From the NCBI RefSeq assembly GCF_004799285.1, contig NZ_SSND01000004.1, forward strand, positions 1-64,000: DNA of 64,000 nucleotides, written 5' to 3'. The notes beneath the pieces were generated by a model. The model saw nothing but the letters and a program-made list of their open reading frames with translations. It ran no database searches and had not been told where the DNA came from. This stretch comes from Aliigemmobacter aestuarii. Its GTDB lineage: Bacteria; Pseudomonadota; Alphaproteobacteria; Rhodobacterales; Rhodobacteraceae. Position numbers and translations under genes: made by a program. Positions 27,104 through 34,710 of the stretch are shown here, one piece after another (position 1 is the first letter of the stretch; every line of letters begins with the position of its first letter).

Positions 27104-28303
27104 TTGACCGGGGCAGGGCAGCCAGGCGGCGCCATCTTCCGCTGGCACGATGCGGCGCGGCTGATCGACGGGGCAGGGCGGGCTTTCGGCCCGGCGGGCC
27201 CCTGCGAAGGGGGGGTGCTGGCCGATGCAGACGCGGTCGCCGCGCTGCGCTCTGCCATCGGATCGCCCGCCTTCCGCATCGGTGCGACCGGTGCGCCTTC
27301 GCCCCGTGCCGACCGGGTACCGGCCGGGGCGCCCGTTCTGGAAACCCTTTCGGGCGGCACCTCGGGCACGCCGCGCCGCATCCTGCGCACGCAGGCCTCG
27401 TGGATCGCTTCATTCGACGTGAACGCCCGCCTTTTCGGGATCGGACCCGGTGCGCGGGTCGCGGTTCTGGGGCGGCTTGTCCATTCCCTTGCCCTTTATG
27501 CCGCAATCGAGGCGCTGCACCTCGGGGCCGAGGCGCATCTTCTGGACCGGCTGCGCCCCGACCGGCAGGCCGAGGCGCTGGCCCTCAGGGACATCACGCA
27601 TCTTTATGCCACACCCGCGCAACTTCGCAGCCTTCCGGCCACGGCGCGCCCGTGCCCCGGCCTGCGTCACCTGATCGTGGGCGGCGCCCAACTGGACCCT
27701 GCGCTCAAGGACCGGATGGCGCTGCTTTTCCCCTCGGCCGTGCAGCGTGAATTCTACGGCGCCTCCGAAACCAGCTTTTTGACCGTGACCGATGCAGACA
27801 CGCCGCGCGGGTCCGTCGGTGCGGCCTATCCGGGGGTCGAGATCGCGCTGGATCCCGATGGCGCGATCTGGGCGCGGTCACCCTATCTGGCGCTTGGCTA
27901 TGCCGGTGAGCCGGGCGGGGCACGCTGGCGCGACGGCTGGGTCTGCGCCGGGGAAACTGGGCGGATGGACGGTGGATACCTGTTCCTGTCCGGCCGGATC
28001 GGCCGGGCGATCCGCGTCGCTGAACAGACGCTTCACCCCGAAGAGATGGAGACGTTCCTTCTGTCCCGTCCGGGGGTGGAAGAGGCGGCTGTCCTGCCCA
28101 GGCCCGACGCCGCGCGCGGCCTTGTTCTTGTCGCCGTGATCCGGGGCGACCCGACCGCCGAGGCAGCGCTGCTGGTCGATCTCAGGGCGGCCTTCGGGCC
28201 GATGCTTTCCCCGAGAACGATCCGCTGGTGGCAGGCGGACTGGCCGCAGCTGCCCTCGGGCAAGACGGACCTGCAGGCGATTGAAAGGGAGCTTCGATGG
28301 TGA
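27104..28303 (+). CDS. AMP-forming acyl-CoA synthetase-like ligase
   Basis: About 399 residues in the adenylate-forming ligase superfamily. The ATP-binding loop is SGGTSGTPRR, the adenylate motif is YGASETSFL, the ribose-binding segment DGWVCAGETGRMDG is followed by LSGRIGRAIRVAEQTLHPEEME, and a late PSGKTD gives the C-terminal lysine. It is shorter than typical 500-residue ligases because its N-terminal subdomain is reduced. The start is uncertain: there is no ATG in the right place, and a TTG at 27104, five bases after the aldolase stop, is the best candidate. It overlaps the thiolase gene and faces the bioY gene. The acyl substrate is unknown; a pimelate- or fatty-acid-like substrate is a guess. 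Confidence 0.78.
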   Translation: MTGAGQPGGAIFRWHDAARLIDGAGRAFGPAGPCEGGVLADADAVAALRSAIGSPAFRIGATGAPSPRADRVPAGAPVLETLSGGTSGTPRRILRTQASWIASFDVNARLFGIGPGARVAVLGRLVHSLALYAAIEALHLGAEAHLLDRLRPDRQAEALALRDITHLYATPAQLRSLPATARPCPGLRHLIVGGAQLDPALKDRMALLFPSAVQREFYGASETSFLTVTDADTPRGSVGAAYPGVEIALDPDGAIWARSPYLALGYAGEPGGARWRDGWVCAGETGRMDGGYLFLSGRIGRAIRVAEQTLHPEEMETFLLSRPGVEEAAVLPRPDAARGLVLVAVIRGDPTAEAALLVDLRAAFGPMLSPRTIRWWQADWPQLPSGKTDLQAIERELRW

Positions 28304-29391
28304 CGATCCTTTCCGCGCGCCGCACTGCCGTCATGCCACGGGGCGGCGCCTTCGCGCGGCTTGCGCCGCATGAGCTGGCCGCACCCGTGATCCGCGCCGT
28401 CCTTGACGATGCCGGAATCACCGCGGACCGGGTGGACGAGGTGATCCTGTCCAATGCCCTGGGCGGCGGTGGCAACCCCGCGCGGGTCGCCGCGCTTGCG
28501 GCGGGCCTGCCCGAACGCGTGGCGGGGATCAGCATCGACCAGCAATGCGCGGGCGGCCTTTCGGCCATCGGCCTTGGCGCGGCGCTGATCGCCTCGGGTC
28601 AGGCGGGCGTGGTCATCGCAGGCGGCGCGGAAAGCTGGTCGCGCCGTCCGATCCGGCTTGCGACCGCGCCGGGCCAGCCGCCGGTGGCCTATGAGCAGCC
28701 CCCCTTCACCCCCTGGCCCGACCGCGACCCCGACATGGCCGAGGCCGCCGACGCACTTGGCCGGTCGCTTGGCATATCGCGCGACTGGGCCGACGGCTGG
28801 GCGATCGAAAGCCATGCCAGGGCCCGCGCGGCGGCGGATCGTCTGGCGGTGGAAATCCTGCCGCTGGAAGGCATGGGGCTAGACGGGTTCACCCGGCCTC
28901 TCACGCCCCGCCTAGCCGCCCGTGCGCCGGTGGTCACGGGTGCTGTCACCGCCGCCAATGCGGCCGTCGCGGCCGATGCCTCCGCCTTTGTCCTGTTGGT
29001 GCGCGACGATCTTGTCCCGCCCCGGGCCCGGCGCGCGGCGATCCTTGCCGCCCGGACCTTGGGGGCTGCCCCGGACCAACCCGGCCTTGCGCCGGTGCCC
29101 GCGATTGCTGAGACCCTCGCCGCTGCCGGGCTGCGCGCCTCGCATCTTGCGCAGGCCGAGATCATGGAGGCCTATGCCGTCCAGGCCATCGCCTGCGTCG
29201 AAGGTGCGGGCATCGACCCGGCCATCGTCAACCCGCGCGGCGGTGCGCTGGCACGGGGCCATCCGATCGGGGCGTCGGGGGCGATCCTTGCGGTTCGGCT
29301 GTTTCACGACCTCGCACCCGGTGCCACAGGCCTTGCGGCCATCGCTTCGGCCGGGGGGATCGGTGCGGCGATGGTGCTGCGCGGTGCCTGA
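28297..29391 (+). CDS. Thiolase-family protein with altered active site
   Basis: A 364-residue thiolase-fold protein. The nucleophilic cysteine is C84 in DQQCAGGLSA, and the GHP motif is intact (H322 in ARGHPIGASG). Two other motifs deviate. The usual NEAF is MEAY (Met at 290), and the C-terminal C-x-G is Ala-Ser-Ala followed by GG (Ala350 in place of the base cysteine). The typical biosynthetic or degradative thiolase reaction is therefore doubtful; it may decarboxylate, hydrolyse or use another partner. It overlaps the ligase gene by seven bases, and its stop is three bases from the converging bioY stop. Expression is probably coupled to the ligase. Confidence 0.82.
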   Translation: MVTILSARRTAVMPRGGAFARLAPHELAAPVIRAVLDDAGITADRVDEVILSNALGGGGNPARVAALAAGLPERVAGISIDQQCAGGLSAIGLGAALIASGQAGVVIAGGAESWSRRPIRLATAPGQPPVAYEQPPFTPWPDRDPDMAEAADALGRSLGISRDWADGWAIESHARARAAADRLAVEILPLEGMGLDGFTRPLTPRLAARAPVVTGAVTAANAAVAADASAFVLLVRDDLVPPRARRAAILAARTLGAAPDQPGLAPVPAIAETLAAAGLRASHLAQAEIMEAYAVQAIACVEGAGIDPAIVNPRGGALARGHPIGASGAILAVRLFHDLAPGATGLAAIASAGGIGAAMVLRGA

Positions 29392-29394
29392 GCT

Positions 29395-29937
29395 TCAGCC
29401 CCGCGCCAGAAGCGAGGCCGGGCGCGCCCGCGCCACCGCCTGAGTGACCAACCCCGCCAGAACCGCCTTCAGCACGTCGCCCGGCAGGAAGGCCAGCGCA
29501 AGGACGCTGGCTTCGGAAAAGCTCTTGCCCAGCATGATCGCCATCCCCGTGATCCCGAAGAGGTAAAGAACGCCGATCCCGCCGATCACGGCCCCCGCGG
29601 TCGCCGCCCAGAACGGGGCCAGAGTGGTGCGTTCCATGATCAGGCCCGCGACGAAGGCCGCGACCGGAAAGCCCAGCAGGAACCCAACCGTCGGCGAGGC
29701 AAAGACACCAAGGCCGCCGCGCCCACCGGCCAGAAGCGGCAAGCCAAGCGCGACAAGAAGCAGGAACAGAAGAACCGCCAGGGCCCCGCGCCGCGCGCCA
29801 AGGATCGTGCCGCACAGCATGATGCCAAGCGACTGCGCCGTGATCGGCACGCCCGCCGCAAGGTCGATCCTTGGAACCAGCCCGAGGACCGCGATCAGGG
29901 CCGTGAACAGGGCGATGTGGGAAAGGCTGCGTTCCAT
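29395..29937 (-). CDS. bioY: Biotin transporter substrate-binding subunit BioY
   Basis: A 180-residue S component of an energy-coupling-factor transporter. It has about six membrane helices and the BioY hallmarks VPITAQSLGIMLCGTILGARRGALAVLLFLL, GGRGGLGVF and FLPGDVLKAVLAG. It binds biotin in the membrane and is powered by BioM and BioN, encoded just upstream on the same strand with a 30-base gap. It meets the thiolase gene head-on. Confidence 0.94.
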   Translation of the reverse strand: MERSLSHIALFTALIAVLGLVPRIDLAAGVPITAQSLGIMLCGTILGARRGALAVLLFLLLVALGLPLLAGGRGGLGVFASPTVGFLLGFPVAAFVAGLIMERTTLAPFWAATAGAVIGGIGVLYLFGITGMAIMLGKSFSEASVLALAFLPGDVLKAVLAGLVTQAVARARPASLLARG

Positions 29938-29967
29938 CGGCGGACTCCATCCAGTGTCGGGCCCTCC

Positions 29968-30567
29968 TTAGCCCGCACCGCCCCGCGCCCGCAAGGCCTC
30001 GGCGACGCGGTCGGCGTCATCGAGCGCCGCCAGCGCCGCCGGCGCCAGGACGCGCCAGCCCGGCCTGCGGCGGGGGCTGCGGGCGCGATGGGCATCCACG
30101 ATCTGACCGACCCGCGCCGACAGGACCGGCACGAAACGGATCACCAGCGCCACCGCCAGCGCCAGCCTTCGCGGCGGCAGCACCGGCGCGATCGGGCGCA
30201 TCACCCGGCTCAGCACATCGATCATGTCGGAAAGGCGGGTGGTCATCGTCACCAGATTGGCCGCGGCCACCGCCGCCAGCATCCGCAGGATGATCGCCGT
30301 CCCCTCAACCAGCGCACCTGTCCAGCCGTGCCAGAGCGTCACGATCACGACGAAGGGCCAGAGGATCCGCAGCGCGCCAAGGCCGCGCCATGCCAGATCG
30401 CGCCCGCCGGTAAGGTGCAAAAGCGCGACCACGGCGAGGCACAACGCCAGCCAGACGGGCGACCGCAACAGGAACAGCCCGGCCGAGAACAGGCACAGAA
30501 CGGCCAGCTTTCCGCCTGCGGGCAGCCGATGCAGGCGCGTTTCAACCGGCGATGTCAATGTCAGCAT
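29968..30567 (-). CDS. bioN: ECF transporter T component (BioN)
   Basis: A protein of about 199 residues and the transmembrane coupling subunit of an ECF transporter. Several hydrophobic helices precede a cytoplasmic helix containing AHRARSPRRR, comparable to the Ala-Arg-Ser/Gly motifs that dock EcfT onto the ATPase. The ATG at 30567 is inside the end of bioM, giving a 26-base overlap; an upstream ATG is open but would overlap far more. It forms the biotin uptake system with BioM and BioY. Confidence 0.87.
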   Translation of the reverse strand: MLTLTSPVETRLHRLPAGGKLAVLCLFSAGLFLLRSPVWLALCLAVVALLHLTGGRDLAWRGLGALRILWPFVVIVTLWHGWTGALVEGTAIILRMLAAVAAANLVTMTTRLSDMIDVLSRVMRPIAPVLPPRRLALAVALVIRFVPVLSARVGQIVDAHRARSPRRRPGWRVLAPAALAALDDADRVAEALRARGGAG

Positions 30568-31258
30568 CACCGGCTCCCAGTCTCTGCATCGCATCCTGAA
30601 AGGCGGGAAGTACCTCGTTGGCCGTCCCGTCGGCAAACACCCGCCCCGCCTCGATCCAGATCACCCTGTCGCACCCGACCACCGCCTCGGGGTCATGGCT
30701 GATCGTGACCAGCCGCTGCGCAAGCGAAGACAGCCGCCGCGCCATCCGGGCACGTGTGGGCAGATCGAGCGCGGCAAAGGGTTCGTCCAGAAGGATCGTC
30801 CCCGGTTCCATCATCAGGACCGCCTGCAGGCACAGGTATTGCTTCTGCCCCTGGCTCAGCGTCGAGGTCGCAGAACCCGCCCAATGCGCGCGTCCCTCCG
30901 CCTCAAGCAGTCGCATCACGGCCGCCTCCGCCGCCCGGGCCTCTTGCCCCATCTGGCGCAGGCCGAATGCCAGTTCCTCGGCCACGGTCGGAAACAGGAT
31001 CTGGTGATCGGGGTTTTGAAAGAGGATGCCCAGACGCCGAAGCACGCCCTTCCTGTCGCGGGCTGGATCGATCCCATCCACCGCCACCCGCCCGGTCGTG
31101 GGCGCGACCAGCCCCGCAATCAGCCGCAACAGCGTGGTCTTTCCCGATCCGTTGCGCCCGACGATCCCGATGCGCGGTTCGTCCAGCGCCAGCGAGATGC
31201 CCTGCAGGATGGGCCGCCCCATCACCGCGTAGTCCACCCCGTCCAGTACGATCCCCAT
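30542..31258 (-). CDS. bioM: ECF transporter ATPase (BioM)
   Basis: A 238-residue ABC ATPase. Walker A is GRNGSGKTTLLRL, the Q-loop is FQNPDHQIL, the signature is STLSQGQKQY and Walker B is TILLDEPFAALD, followed by SHDPE. The Q-loop sequence NPDHQ is typical of ECF-type ATPases. The start at 31258 is taken at MGIVLDGVDY because the upstream residues are low-complexity. It is the first gene of bioM-bioN-bioY. No BioR-like palindrome was recognised upstream. Confidence 0.9.
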   Translation of the reverse strand: MGIVLDGVDYAVMGRPILQGISLALDEPRIGIVGRNGSGKTTLLRLIAGLVAPTTGRVAVDGIDPARDRKGVLRRLGILFQNPDHQILFPTVAEELAFGLRQMGQEARAAEAAVMRLLEAEGRAHWAGSATSTLSQGQKQYLCLQAVLMMEPGTILLDEPFAALDLPTRARMARRLSSLAQRLVTISHDPEAVVGCDRVIWIEAGRVFADGTANEVLPAFQDAMQRLGAGDADIDIAG

Positions 31259-31322
31259 GCCCGCGGCCCCCTGGCTCCACGGCTTCCGTCTAACGCCCGC
31301 TCTCGGGCCGGGCAATGCAAAA

Positions 31323-31475
31323 AGGGGGCTCTGCCCCCTCGGGCCTTGCGGCCCTCACCCCCGGGGTATTTTCACCAGGTTGAAGCGCATTTGAATCAAA
31401 TTGTCCTTCAACCTGACGAAAAAACCCTCGGGGGGTGAATTTGCGAAGCAAAGAGGGGGGCAGACAGCCCCCCTC
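31323..31475. repeat. Full copy A of a dispersed composite palindromic element
   Basis: About 153 bp in the gap between bioM and gabT. Left to right it has the hairpin AGGGGGC-TCT-GCCCCCT, a GGGCC...GGCCC hairpin, CCCCGGGG-TATTTT, a centre with TTTGAATCAAA, CCTCGGGGGG, the hairpin TTTGC-GAA-GCAAA and a final GAGGGGGGC...GCCCCCCTC stem. The reverse complement is closely similar to copy B at 45502-45652. It probably serves as a 3' end or terminator-like element for flanking genes. Confidence 0.82.
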
Positions 31476-31503
31476 TCTTCCTCGACCGTGGAGACCCGGT
31501 GGA

Positions 31504-32781
31504 TCAGCCTTTCTGCGCGGCCGCGATGGCGTCTTCCAGGATGCCCATCGCCTCGGTGAAATGCGCGTCCGGAATGGTGATCGGGGCGAGGAAGCGGACC
31601 ACATTGCCGTAGACGCCGCAGGTCAGCAGGATCAGGCCGCGCTTCTGCGCTTCCATCCGGACACGTCCGGTGAAGCCCGCGTCGGGTTCCTTCGACGAAG
31701 GGTTGGCGAATTCGACCGCGACCATGAAACCCGGGCCGCGGATGTCGGCGATCTCGGGCGTGGTGCCGCGCAGCGATTCCAGCTTTTGCTTCAGTCGGCT
31801 GCCCAGTTCATTGGCCCGCGCGCAAAGGTCTTCCTCCTCGATCACGTCCAGCACAGCATGGGCGGCGGCGATGCCCAGCGGGTTGCCGGCATAGGTGCCG
31901 CCAAGGCCGCCCGGGTTGGCCGCATCCATCAGGTCGGCCCGGCCGGTCACCGCCGCAAGCGGCAGGCCGCCCGCCAGGCCCTTGGCCATGGTCGTCAGGT
32001 CCGCGGCCACGCCATGGGCTTCCATGGCGAAAAGGTTCCCCGTCCGGGCGAAGCCGGTCTGCACCTCGTCGGCGATCATGACGATGCCATGCTTGTCGCA
32101 GAGCGCGCGGATCGCCTTCACCAGATCGGTCGGCGCGGGATAGAAGCCGCCTTCGCCCTGCACCGGTTCGAAGATGATCGCGGCGACGCGCGCCGGGTCG
32201 AGATCGGCTTTGAACAGCTTCTCGATCCCCGACATCGCATCCTTGGTGGAAATCCCGTGCACATCCATCGGGAAGGGCACATGGAAGACATCGGGCATCA
32301 TCGCGCCGAAGCCTTTCTTGTAGGGTTCGACCTTGCCGGTCAGCGACATGCCCATGAACGTCCGGCCGTGGAAGCCGCCGCCGAAGGCGATCACGGCGTT
32401 CCGGCCCGTCGCAATGCGCGCGATCTTGACCGCGTTCTCGCAGGCCTCGGCCCCGGTGGTCACGAAGATCGTCTTCTTCTTGAAATCGCCCGGCACCTTG
32501 TCGTTCAGCCGTTCGGCCAGACGGATGTAATTCTCGTAGGGCATGACCTGGTGGCAGGTGTGGGTGAAGCGGCCCATCTGGTCGGCCACGGCCTGCATCA
32601 CCCTGGGGTGGCAATGGCCGGTGTTGACCACGGCGATCCCGGCAGCGAAGTCGATATAGCGGTTGCCTTCGATGTCCCAGACTTCGGCGTTCAGCGCCCG
32701 GTCGGCATAGATCTGGGTCATCATGCCCACACCACGGGAAATCGCCTCGTCCCGGCGCTTGGCCACTTCTGCGTTCTGCAT
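31504..32781 (-). CDS. gabT: 4-aminobutyrate aminotransferase
   Basis: A 425-residue class III PLP aminotransferase that converts GABA and 2-oxoglutarate to succinate semialdehyde and glutamate. Landmarks are IDFAAGIAVVNTGHCHP, FVTTGAEACENAVKIAR, the PLP-facing IADEVQTGFARTG and the Schiff-base lysine in TMAKGLAGGLPL. The start at 32781 has GGAG upstream. It appears to be a single gene: no gabD is next to it, a repeat element follows it, and dprA is divergent. A broader omega-aminotransferase activity is possible. Confidence 0.92.
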   Translation of the reverse strand: MQNAEVAKRRDEAISRGVGMMTQIYADRALNAEVWDIEGNRYIDFAAGIAVVNTGHCHPRVMQAVADQMGRFTHTCHQVMPYENYIRLAERLNDKVPGDFKKKTIFVTTGAEACENAVKIARIATGRNAVIAFGGGFHGRTFMGMSLTGKVEPYKKGFGAMMPDVFHVPFPMDVHGISTKDAMSGIEKLFKADLDPARVAAIIFEPVQGEGGFYPAPTDLVKAIRALCDKHGIVMIADEVQTGFARTGNLFAMEAHGVAADLTTMAKGLAGGLPLAAVTGRADLMDAANPGGLGGTYAGNPLGIAAAHAVLDVIEEEDLCARANELGSRLKQKLESLRGTTPEIADIRGPGFMVAVEFANPSSKEPDAGFTGRVRMEAQKRGLILLTCGVYGNVVRFLAPITIPDAHFTEAMGILEDAIAAAQKG

Positions 32782-32831
32782 CGCAAGTCTCCGTTCCTGT
32801 CCCGCAGGACCGCGGGAATGATCGGCACGCA

Positions 32832-32841
32832 TTTGATCAAA
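32832..32841. promoter_or_regulatory. Palindrome in the gabT-dprA gap
   Basis: TTTGATCAAA is a perfect 10-bp palindrome 51 bases upstream of gabT in the 216-base gap shared with dprA. It may be an operator or part of the gabT promoter; no regulator gene is adjacent. The rest of the gap shows only a short TCCCGC...GCGGGA hairpin. Confidence 0.3.
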
Positions 32842-32997
32842 GTTCGGCCTGCGCTTCAATCGTCATTCGGGGCCGGGATGGCTCCAGTTCCGTGATGTCG
32901 TCAGGCCAGCCGACGCCGGGGCTTGGTGCAGGCGGGGTTTACCTGCCGTTAACCAACGCCGGTCCAGCCTTGGAGGAGATTCGCGAAGGGGCGGGCC

Positions 32998-34143
32998 ATG
33001 GCACGGGACGATCGACTGGCAGGAAGCGCACGACGGTTCGATGCGGCGGACAGGGCCGACAGGCTGCGCCTTATCCGGTCGCGCCGGGTCGGCGCGGTGA
33101 CCTTCCACCGGCTGCTGGCCGAACATGGCAGTGCCGCGGCTGCCCTTGCCGCCTTGCCCGAGGTGGCCCGCGCCGCCGGGGTGGATAACTATGCCCCCTG
33201 TCCGGTCGAGGTCGTCGACCATGAAATGGCGGCGGCGCGGCTGAAGGGCGCGCGGTTGGTCTGTCACGGGGAAGCGGCCTATCCCCGGCTTCTGGCAGAC
33301 CTGCCGGATGCGCCGCCCGTCCTGTGGGTGCAGGGCGACATCGAGCTTTTGTCGCGCCCGATGGTGGCGATGGTGGGGGCGCGCAATGCCTCGTCCCTGG
33401 GCCTGCGCATGGCGCGGCGGATGGCCGAGGGGCTGGCGCAGGCGGGCTTTGTCGTCGTCTCGGGGTTGGCGCGCGGGATCGACGCGGCGGCGCATGAGGC
33501 GGCGATGCCGACAGGAACGGTCGCCGTTCAGGCCGGCGGCGTGGACGTGGACTATCCGCAGGAAAACGCGCGTCTGGCCGCCGATCTGCGCGAACGGGGC
33601 GCGGTGATTTCCGAACAGCCGATGGGCTGCGAGCCGCAGGCGCGGCATTTCCCGCTGCGCAACCGGATCGTGTCGGGCCTCGCCCGTGCGGTCGTGGTGG
33701 TCGAGGCTGCGGCGCGGTCGGGCAGCCTGATCACCGCACGCGAGGCGGGGGATCAGGGGCGCGATGTGATGGCAGTGCCGGGGCATCCGTTCGATGCGCG
33801 CGCCGCAGGCTGCAACCAGCTGATCCGCGACGGGGCCACCCTTGTGCGCGGCCCGGCCGATGTGGTGGAGGCCATGGGCCTTTCGCCGATTGCGGAACGT
33901 GCACCGCGCCTGCCGGACCATCCGCCGCTGCCCGGCCCCGTGCCGGAACGCCGCCCGCTGGGGGAAACCGCCGGGTTGCACCAGCAGATCCTTGACCGTC
34001 TCGGCCCGTCGCCCCTGGCCGAGGATCAGTTGATCCGCGATCTTGCGCTTCCGGCGGCGGATGTCGCGCCCGAACTTCTGACGCTGGAGCTGGAAGGCCG
34101 GGTCATCCGGCAGGCGGGCGGGCTTTTGGCGCGGGCGGTGTAG
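32998..34143 (+). CDS. dprA: DNA-processing protein DprA
   Basis: A 381-residue protein that loads RecA on incoming single-stranded DNA during natural transformation. The Rossmann-like DprA core is complete: ARLVCHGEAAYPRLLADLPDAPPVLWVQGD, MVAMVGARNASSLG, VVSGLARGIDAAAH and AVVVVEAAARSGSLITAREAGDQGRDVMAVPG. A C-terminal winged-helix (DprA_WH-like) segment follows after a proline-rich linker. It precedes topA, a very common gene order, but is separated from it by an unusually long gap containing a tandem repeat. Confidence 0.95.
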   Translation: MARDDRLAGSARRFDAADRADRLRLIRSRRVGAVTFHRLLAEHGSAAAALAALPEVARAAGVDNYAPCPVEVVDHEMAAARLKGARLVCHGEAAYPRLLADLPDAPPVLWVQGDIELLSRPMVAMVGARNASSLGLRMARRMAEGLAQAGFVVVSGLARGIDAAAHEAAMPTGTVAVQAGGVDVDYPQENARLAADLRERGAVISEQPMGCEPQARHFPLRNRIVSGLARAVVVVEAAARSGSLITAREAGDQGRDVMAVPGHPFDARAAGCNQLIRDGATLVRGPADVVEAMGLSPIAERAPRLPDHPPLPGPVPERRPLGETAGLHQQILDRLGPSPLAEDQLIRDLALPAADVAPELLTLELEGRVIRQAGGLLARAV

Positions 34144-34710
34144 GCGTCGTTGGGTGCACGCCTCCGGAACGGCAGGGTGATGACGGTTGGCCAAAGGGGG
34201 CCTGCCGCGCGGCTTGGATGTCGCCCCGCGCGGCGGTTTCGGCACGGTCTCGGATCGGTCAACCGCTGCTGATCGTCTGCGGCCGGTCACCGGAAGGCTG
34301 GCCCCAAAGGAAACAGCGTGCATGGTGGCATGCCGGCGCCAGGCAAGCGCCGCTTTGGGGCAGGCCGGCCTCTTGCGGCAGGTCGGGAGCGGTAGATCGG
34401 GTGGGCCAAGTCGGGCGGGCCAAGTCGGGCGGGCCAAGTCGGGCGGGCCAAGTCGGGCGAAGAACAGCGGGGGCGGCAGGGCGGGCCGTGCCGGCATTTC
34501 GCCGTATCAGGTGCCGACAGCGTGTCAGTTGCCGGGCAAGGCGTGGGCGAACTCTGGGGGCGCGTGCATCCTTGCCGGGCCTCCTTTCCCTGCGGCGAAC
34601 GCGCCCTTGTCCCCGCCAATTCCAGCCTCCATTGACATTGTGCCCCGTTCCCCCACATTTTGCCGACCCTCGCCGGATCGTGCCCGGACGAGGCCGAAGA
34701 AAGGGTTCCA
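34144..34710. other. 567-base gene-free gap between dprA and topA
   Basis: No convincing gene was found on either strand. The region contains a short direct-repeat array (34403-34458) and otherwise unstructured GC-rich sequence; the topA promoter must lie within it. It is long for this window, where most gaps are under 250 bases. Confidence 0.6.
34403..34458. repeat. Four perfect copies of a 14-bp tandem repeat
   Basis: GGGCCAAGTCGGGC occurs four times without interruption upstream of topA. A degenerate unit precedes the array. Such arrays vary in copy number by slippage. It could affect topA expression or be neutral. Confidence 0.92.

Noticed and set aside
31259-31322. BioR operator upstream of bioM
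   Set aside because: No TTATAGATAA-like AT-rich palindrome could be found near the bioM start, so the regulator of the transporter remains unknown.
34403-34458. Possible CRISPR array
   Set aside because: The units are directly adjacent with no spacers, and no cas genes are in the window.
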